NCBI GenBank assembly: GCA_964390725.1
Contig: CAYMIW010000013.1
Location: 11,992-75,991, forward strand
Direction: 5' to 3'
DNA from: JAABTH01 sp964390725
GTDB lineage: Bacteria; Bacillota; Dethiobacteria; DTU022
Length of the DNA: 64,000 nt
A program made the translations under genes and the position numbers. The notes under the pieces are model-generated. The model did not search any database, was not told the origin of the DNA, and saw only the letters and a program-made list of their open reading frames with translations. Each line of letters begins with the position of its first letter. Position 1 is the first letter of the stretch. Positions 59,578 to 64,000 of this stretch are shown here, one piece after another.

Positions 59578-60897
59578 TTATAATCTTCCTGACAACGCTT
59601 CTTCAAGCTGGCCGATGTTACTGCAGGGCCACATTTCCACCTGTTCTGCTATCAATCCAACTGAGCGGTAGTCGGGCCAGCGATCAGCTGCCAGGGGATT
59701 GAGCCAGATTACTCTTTTAATCTTTTCTTTTATCTTAACCAGCGCTTTAAGGGCATCATCAAGGGCCATTGTTTTTGTATCGCTGACGATGATAACGGTA
59801 GTTTTAGAGTTAAGCCTGTCTGTATGTACTTCTTCCAGCGAACGCAGCGCAGCTCCAAGGTCGGTACCCCCACCCCAGGTTTTGCTGTGACGGATAACCC
59901 AGTCTAACAGAAATTGCAAACTGTTTCTTCCTTTTAAAACATCAGTTAAATCTTCAAGAGTATCGGAAAAGCTGAAACAGGAAAGATCGCGAACCACTTC
60001 ATGAAGATTGTATAAAAAGTGAATAACAAAGGTGCTGTAATTCTTCATTGAAGCTGATACATCGCACAATAATAATATTTGTTCCCTTGAGCGATGCTTC
60101 GGTTTATACTTTAAATTAAAGATAAGCCCACCATATTGCATATTGTCGCGTAGTGAACGGCGGAGATCAAGTTTTCCGCTGCGGGGACCGCTGCGCCTGC
60201 GGCGTAATATTTGAACTGCCATTTTGCGAGATAGTTTTTTTAATAATTCTTCTGCCGCAGGGAGTTCAGAGGCAGCAATTGTTTCAATATCAACTTCTCG
60301 CAATAAATCACTTTCGCCTGATATATTTCCTGTGCCTGCGCCAGAGGCTGTGCCAGCCGCTGAATTTTCTATTTTTTCCTGGCTGCGGCAATAACGCAAA
60401 TGGCTTTTTACAACGTTTTCCAGGATCGGCTTAAACTGTGGCTCAACCCGGTTGCCATTTTCAGTCTGTTGAACAAAATCCTGAATGCTGTTCCTCTTTT
60501 CAGGTGGCAAATTAGAATACTGTTTAAGCTCCTCATTACTTAATTGCAGCAATTCCCCTTTAAATTTTAAATCAGCCGCAGCCTGTTCCAGCTGTCTTGA
60601 TAACTGTTCTTCTTGCAGAAGCACCTCTTCATTCCGCTTGCGATGCTCATCAAGTGGAACAAAGTAATGATCAAAAAGACGGCTGAAAAGGGGTTGATCT
60701 TTTTTATTTTTAACCAGGGTTGCCTGCAGTGCTGCCTTGAAAGTATCCCGCGAAGAAATATCAATCACCGTTAGAGCCCGTAAGGCATCGATCATCTCCG
60801 TTGTACCGACAGGCAAACCTTCCTGCCGGAGCAGCCCGGCAAATACAGCAAGGTTTTTTTCCAGGTATTGCTCTTTTATTTTTACATTTTGCTGCAT
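59578..60897 (-). CDS. VWA-domain protein (CoxE-like)
   Basis: This 439-residue soluble protein has a helical N-terminal half (about 1-240, VGTTEMIDALRALTVIDISS) and a C-terminal von Willebrand factor A domain with a full MIDAS: LLCDVSASMKNYSTFV (DxSxS near residue 283), TWGGGTDLGAALRSL (Thr) and VIIVSDTKTM (Asp). CoxE-type VWA proteins act together with MoxR-type AAA ATPases in inserting metals or assembling complexes. The start overlaps the MoxR gene by 16 bases, which supports joint function. A 65-base gap separates it from the CooC-like gene. Confidence 0.88.
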   Translation of the reverse strand: MQQNVKIKEQYLEKNLAVFAGLLRQEGLPVGTTEMIDALRALTVIDISSRDTFKAALQATLVKNKKDQPLFSRLFDHYFVPLDEHRKRNEEVLLQEEQLSRQLEQAAADLKFKGELLQLSNEELKQYSNLPPEKRNSIQDFVQQTENGNRVEPQFKPILENVVKSHLRYCRSQEKIENSAAGTASGAGTGNISGESDLLREVDIETIAASELPAAEELLKKLSRKMAVQILRRRRSGPRSGKLDLRRSLRDNMQYGGLIFNLKYKPKHRSREQILLLCDVSASMKNYSTFVIHFLYNLHEVVRDLSCFSFSDTLEDLTDVLKGRNSLQFLLDWVIRHSKTWGGGTDLGAALRSLEEVHTDRLNSKTTVIIVSDTKTMALDDALKALVKIKEKIKRVIWLNPLAADRWPDYRSVGLIAEQVEMWPCSNIGQLEEALSGRL

Positions 60898-61802
60898 TCG
60901 CAGGTGTCACCACCGTTCGCAGCCTGTCCAAGCACCCTGTCTACCCCCTGGATGCCGATATCCCGGTTGAAAAGCTGCTGATCACTGCGGGTTTTAAGCA
61001 GCAAATTCAGCGTGCTGGCAACCATCTTACCATCAAGACAGCTGCAGTTCAGGGAAACCAGGGCTCTTGCCCAATCCAGGGTTTCTGCTATCGATGGTTT
61101 CTTACGCAAATCCGCCTGTTTACGCAGGTGAGCAACAACTCTGGCAGTTTCCCAGGCCAACCGGTCAGCCACCCCGGATATTCTCGCCTTGATAATCTGT
61201 ACTTCTTTCTCAACTTCGGGAAAATCAAGGTAAAGGTATAAACACCGGCGTTTCAGGCCATCGGAAAGCTCCCTTTCATTGTTACTGGTTAAAACCACTA
61301 CCGGTATCTCTTTAGCAGGGATTGTCCCCAGCTCGGGAATTGAAACCTGAAAATCTGACAGTACTTCAAACAAAAAAGCCTCAAACTCGGGATCGCACTT
61401 ATCGACCTCATCTATAAGTAGAACAGCTCTCTTACTTGAACGGATAGCCTTTAAAAGAGGACGCTCAAGCAAGTAATGATCTGAAAAAAGATCATCCTCA
61501 CAAATCTGGTCCTTTTCCAGAGCCCTGTTCATCTGTATCCTCAGCAGCTGCCGCTGATAATTCCATTCGTAGAGGGCCTTGGTTTCATCCAGTCCCTCGT
61601 AACACTGCAACCGGATTAGCTCGCTGTCCAGGATATCGGCCAGGACCTTACCCATTTCAGTTTTTCCTACTCCCGGTGCTCCCTCAATCAGGATCGGTTT
61701 TTGCAGCTCAAGGGCAAGGTAAACTGTCAGGGCTGTTGAATCATCACATATATATCCTGTTTTTTTAAAACCGGATTTTAAATCAGCCAGTGATATTGTC
61801 AT
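60882..61802 (-). CDS. MoxR/CoxD-family AAA+ ATPase
   Basis: This roughly 306-residue AAA+ chaperone-like ATPase has Walker A LIEGAPGVGKTEMGKVLA (near residue 38), Walker B VLLIDEVDKCDPEFEAFL, sensor 1 VVVLTSNNERELSDGL with Arg finger residues (KRRCLYLYLDFPEVE), and a lid domain to the C-terminus. MoxR ATPases pair with VWA proteins to mature or assemble complexes; the CoxD subgroup serves CO dehydrogenase. I prefer the ATG at 61802 (TISLADLKSGFKKTGYICD); a TTG four codons upstream is possible. It is first in the operon, behind a promoter with an overlapping dyad. Its C-terminus (GDTCECSKM) is cysteine-rich. Confidence 0.9.
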   Translation of the reverse strand: MTISLADLKSGFKKTGYICDDSTALTVYLALELQKPILIEGAPGVGKTEMGKVLADILDSELIRLQCYEGLDETKALYEWNYQRQLLRIQMNRALEKDQICEDDLFSDHYLLERPLLKAIRSSKRAVLLIDEVDKCDPEFEAFLFEVLSDFQVSIPELGTIPAKEIPVVVLTSNNERELSDGLKRRCLYLYLDFPEVEKEVQIIKARISGVADRLAWETARVVAHLRKQADLRKKPSIAETLDWARALVSLNCSCLDGKMVASTLNLLLKTRSDQQLFNRDIGIQGVDRVLGQAANGGDTCECSKM

Positions 61803-61834
61803 CTTGATCAACACTTCTTTCCCGTTTTATTACT

Positions 61835-61875
61835 AAGAACTATTCTTAATACTTTTATTCTATCACAGGTCACAA
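61835..61875 (-). promoter_or_regulatory. Promoter and dyad operator of the MoxR-VWA-CooC operon
   Basis: On the minus strand TTGTGA (61870-61875), a 17-base spacer and TATTAA (61847-61852). The perfect dyad TAAGAA-CTA-TTCTTA (61835-61849) overlaps the -10 element and the start of transcription, as expected for a repressor site. Confidence 0.5.
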
Positions 61876-62213
61876 TTTATTTCCGAACCGCTGTTGAAGC
61901 CGCTACTTATTTAAATAAACCAAAGTTCCAATACCTTATTATGAACAATAACACTAATATCCAAGGCAGTAAACAACATTACTTGCCTTTATCTTCATCC
62001 AGGACAACCCTGGGTAATTTCAAAATATAACCCGGTAAAATTAATGATAACTGATTTTCATTGTTTCACTCCTGTTTCTTTGCTCGTTTTCATTAAATGT
62101 TCGATAGACTATTATACTATTACCGCCCTTTTTAAGCTAACTCTCCAACTCCCGGTTCATTTAAAGTATGGTAAAATAAATGTGTAAATACATAATACGT
62201 TGTGGAGGTTAAA
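61876..62213. other. Divergent intergenic region without a gene
   Basis: This gap between the MoxR operon and the arginine-deiminase-like gene holds no frame with coding character. It is AT-rich, and the TATACT-like element at about 62113-62118 may be a -10 for the plus-strand gene, but no convincing -35 was found. Confidence 0.3.
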
Positions 62214-63092
62214 ATGGCCAAATATAACGGACAGTCAGAAACCAGAAAGATCCAATCTATATTAATGAAAAAACCGGAAACAGCCTGGAAAAGCCAGGAT
62301 AATGTTGAAAAACAATGGAGACAACTGCATTACCCCTCGCTGCCCGACTACAAAAAAGTCCTGGAAGAATACCGTATCTTTGCCAACATTATTGAAGACC
62401 ATGTTGATGAAGTGCATTACCTGCCCGATGATAACCACACCGGGCTTGACTCAATATACACGCACGATCCTGTTCTGATCACAAAAGGAGGGGCTATCCT
62501 CTGCAACATGGGTAAAGAAGAAAGAAAAGCTGAAGCTGCCGCAATTGGGCGCTACCTGAATAAAATAGGCATACCAATTTTGGGAGAGATAAAAGCCCCC
62601 GGTAAAATTGAAGGCGGCGATGTAGTCTGGCTTGATGATGATACAGCAGCAGTGGGGCTTGGCTATCGTTCCAACAGTGAAGGAGTAGCTCAACTGCGCG
62701 AACTCACCAGGGGCATGGTTAAAGAAATAGTAGAAGTAGGGCTGCCGCACGGTAACGGACCTGACGAATGCCTGCACCTGATGTCAATGATCAGCCCGGT
62801 TGACGAAGATCTGGCTGTTGTTTATTCACGCCTGATGGTAGTTCCTTTCCGGGATCTGCTGCTCGAAAAAGGTATTAAATTTGTTGAAGTCCCCGATGAT
62901 GAATACGATAATTTTGCCTGCAATGTGCTGGCCCTGGAACCTCGGAAATGCGTTATGATTTCCGGAAATCCAAAAACCAAAGCTGCCCTGGAACAGGCAG
63001 GAGCTACAGTATTTGAGTACCCCGGTGAAGATGTATCGATCAAGGGCGGAGGCGGTCCAACCTGTTTAACCCGGCCGCTCCTGCGCATTTAA
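62214..63092 (+). CDS. Dimethylargininase/arginine-deiminase-family hydrolase
   Basis: This 292-residue guanidino-group-modifying enzyme has the beta-propeller fold. The catalytic set is visible: acidic IEGGDVVWL (Glu133, Asp136), His188 in DECLHLMSMISPVDEDLA, and the nucleophile Cys284 in KGGGGPTCLTRPLLRI, with TYTHDPVL-type binding residues (IYTHDPVLITKGGA) earlier. By length and lack of the 400-residue arginine-deiminase insert it is closer to dimethylarginine dimethylaminohydrolase. Substrate (dimethylarginine, arginine or another guanidine) is not determined. I chose the ATG at 62214 after TGGAGGTT; a GTG four codons earlier overlaps that site. It is monocistronic on the plus strand and is followed by a strong terminator. 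Confidence 0.85.
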   Translation: MAKYNGQSETRKIQSILMKKPETAWKSQDNVEKQWRQLHYPSLPDYKKVLEEYRIFANIIEDHVDEVHYLPDDNHTGLDSIYTHDPVLITKGGAILCNMGKEERKAEAAAIGRYLNKIGIPILGEIKAPGKIEGGDVVWLDDDTAAVGLGYRSNSEGVAQLRELTRGMVKEIVEVGLPHGNGPDECLHLMSMISPVDEDLAVVYSRLMVVPFRDLLLEKGIKFVEVPDDEYDNFACNVLALEPRKCVMISGNPKTKAALEQAGATVFEYPGEDVSIKGGGGPTCLTRPLLRI

Positions 63093-63112
63093 ATAAATAA
63101 TTACTGTACCTA

Positions 63113-63157
63113 AATAAAAAAAGAACAGGGGGTCTGTGTAAGCCTCCTGTTCTTTTA
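63113..63157. terminator. Bidirectional terminator between convergent genes
   Basis: AAAAGAACAGGGGG pairs with CCTCCTGTTCTTTT with one mismatch around a 10-base loop. T/A-runs on both sides let it serve the hydrolase gene on each strand. Confidence 0.85.
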
Positions 63158-63177
63158 ATTGCAGAACCCATTTAGAA

Positions 63178-63849
63178 TCAGATATTAATACTCTCACCCG
63201 GGCTGATCACAATACAGGCACTGGTGGTCTTTTCCTCAACCTTACGTTTAAATTCCTGTGGATCAGCGTTAATCAGCGGCCAGGTATTATAGTGATATGG
63301 AATTACTTTTTTCGCCTGCAGGAAAGCTGCAGCCATAACTGCATCGTCTATGCCCATGGTGAAGTTATCACCAATTGGAAGGAGGGCTACATCAAGAAGA
63401 TCAAGCTCGCCAATCAGCTTCATATCACTGAAAAGGGCCGTATCACCGGCGTAATAAATATTCTTCCCATAATAATTAACTACAAAGCCGCAGGCGTGCC
63501 CGCCAGGCACTCCGGAACCATGAAAAGCTACTGTAAGCTTAACTGATCCAAAGGGAAAGTTGTGACGCCCGCCCAAATGCTGGGCATGGGCAGTTAGCCC
63601 TTCTTGCCCGGCCTGACCGGCTAGTTCAGCTGTAGATATAATTGTCGCCTGGTTATCCCTGGCAATGTTGTATGCATCACCAAGATGATCATAATGTCCG
63701 TGTGACAACAGGATATAATCAGTTTTCAGATCTTTGGCTTTTATTACAGCCTGGGGATTATCGGTAATATAAGGGTCAAAAACCAGCGTTTCTTTTCCCT
63801 TCCCACCGAGCATAAAACTGGCATGTCCTAAAAAAGTCAGCTCTGGCAT
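63178..63849 (-). CDS. UPF0173 metal-dependent hydrolase (MBL fold)
   Basis: This 223-residue protein has the metallo-beta-lactamase fold of the UPF0173/YtkL family. Metal ligands are visible in LSHGHYDHLGDAY (HxHxDH), AFHGSGVPGGHACGF, YAGDTALFSDM (Asp) and IPYHYNTWPLI (His). Its start (PELTFLGHASFML) matches the family; the ATG at 63849 follows AGGAGG, while longer frames lie upstream of that site. Homologues are abundant and their substrates uncertain; some are described as L-ascorbate-6-phosphate lactonase-like. It has its own consensus promoter at 63901-63930. Confidence 0.9.
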   Translation of the reverse strand: MPELTFLGHASFMLGGKGKETLVFDPYITDNPQAVIKAKDLKTDYILLSHGHYDHLGDAYNIARDNQATIISTAELAGQAGQEGLTAHAQHLGGRHNFPFGSVKLTVAFHGSGVPGGHACGFVVNYYGKNIYYAGDTALFSDMKLIGELDLLDVALLPIGDNFTMGIDDAVMAAAFLQAKKVIPYHYNTWPLINADPQEFKRKVEEKTTSACIVISPGESINI

Positions 63850-63900
63850 GGAAAATCCTCCTCTCTGAATTTGAACTGGTACCAAGACTGTATCTACTAA

Positions 63901-63930
63901 ATTATAACAGTACCCCGGTAGCTCAATCAA
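63901..63930 (-). promoter_or_regulatory. Promoter of the UPF0173 hydrolase gene
   Basis: On the minus strand TTGATT (63925-63930), an 18-base spacer and TATAAT (63901-63906). Confidence 0.7.
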
Positions 63931-64000
63931 ACTAGCCTGGAAAAATGATCGCGTCAAGCACTTGTAGGAAAAAGAAACCTCACCTTCAGCTCATACAGCT

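Noticed and set aside
1..64000. CRISPR array, ordinary tRNA or rRNA genes, complete insertion sequence, or prophage
   Set aside because: No repeat-spacer pattern, tRNA fold other than the tmRNA ends, rRNA core motif, or complete transposase or phage gene was seen on reading both strands.

Overview
The window looks like chromosomal DNA of an anaerobic Gram-positive bacterium of the class Clostridia or a near relative. The reasons are gene content and order: long-form HPF-secA-prfB (with the RF2 programmed frameshift)-yitT-ftsEX, ctpB-minJ-like, uvrB-uvrA-uvrC, rapZ-whiA, rpoN followed by lower-glycolysis genes, secG-rnr-smpB-ssrA, strong AGGAGG ribosome binding sites and sigma-A promoters. A methyltetrahydrofolate methyltransferase (AcsE type), a CooC-type nickel ATPase, and cobalamin and SAM riboswitches suggest corrinoid and Wood-Ljungdahl-type one-carbon metabolism. 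Genus cannot be fixed from the sequence alone.

Layout. (1) 1-10.1 kb is an AT-rich, partly decayed accessory zone. It holds a partial MntP manganese exporter, relics of an ABC exporter, a lipoprotein, a C39-like peptidase scrap, and a cobalamin-riboswitch operon (NifH-like relic, BtuF/FecB-BtuC/FecC-BtuD/FecE transporter, SAM methyltransferase). It ends with an intact BlaI-type repressor beside wrecked BlaR1-like and lipoprotein genes, and a RAYT transposase relic. (2) 10.1-17.6 kb holds a YdeI-like protein, a Cache-HAMP-PAS-GGDEF-HD-GYP c-di-GMP protein, a second RAYT relic, and a three-gene FmdE/DUF6179/DUF6323 operon. (3) 17.7-57.8 kb is almost entirely housekeeping and almost all on the minus strand: ssrA, smpB, nitroreductase, rnr, secG, eno, gpmI, tpiA, pgk, rpoN, whiA, rapZ, HAD phosphatase, uvrC, uvrA, uvrB, a UPF0016 transporter, MinJ-like, CtpB, asnS, M23 hydrolase, ftsX, ftsE, yitT, prfB, secA, an unidentified NTP-transferase-like gene, hpf, comF, recD2, acsE-like and metK with a SAM-I riboswitch. 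(4) 58.1-64 kb holds a MoxR-VWA-CooC-phosphoribosyltransferase operon, a dimethylarginase/arginine-deiminase-like enzyme on the plus strand, and a UPF0173 metallo-hydrolase.

How the genes work together. The rpoN-pgk-tpiA-gpmI-eno block encodes lower glycolysis but lacks gap and cggR. rapZ and whiA are joined by a TAATG overlap with no yvcK between them. FtsEX, the M23 coiled-coil hydrolase, CtpB and the MinJ-like protein form a division and cell-wall neighbourhood like that of Bacillus. The most interesting under-described units are the B12-riboswitch transporter/methyltransferase operon, the FmdE-DUF6179-DUF6323 operon, and the MoxR-VWA-CooC-PRTase operon. Several palindromes, two of them long perfect hairpins, and a sigma-54-like promoter antisense to whiA are also worth checking.
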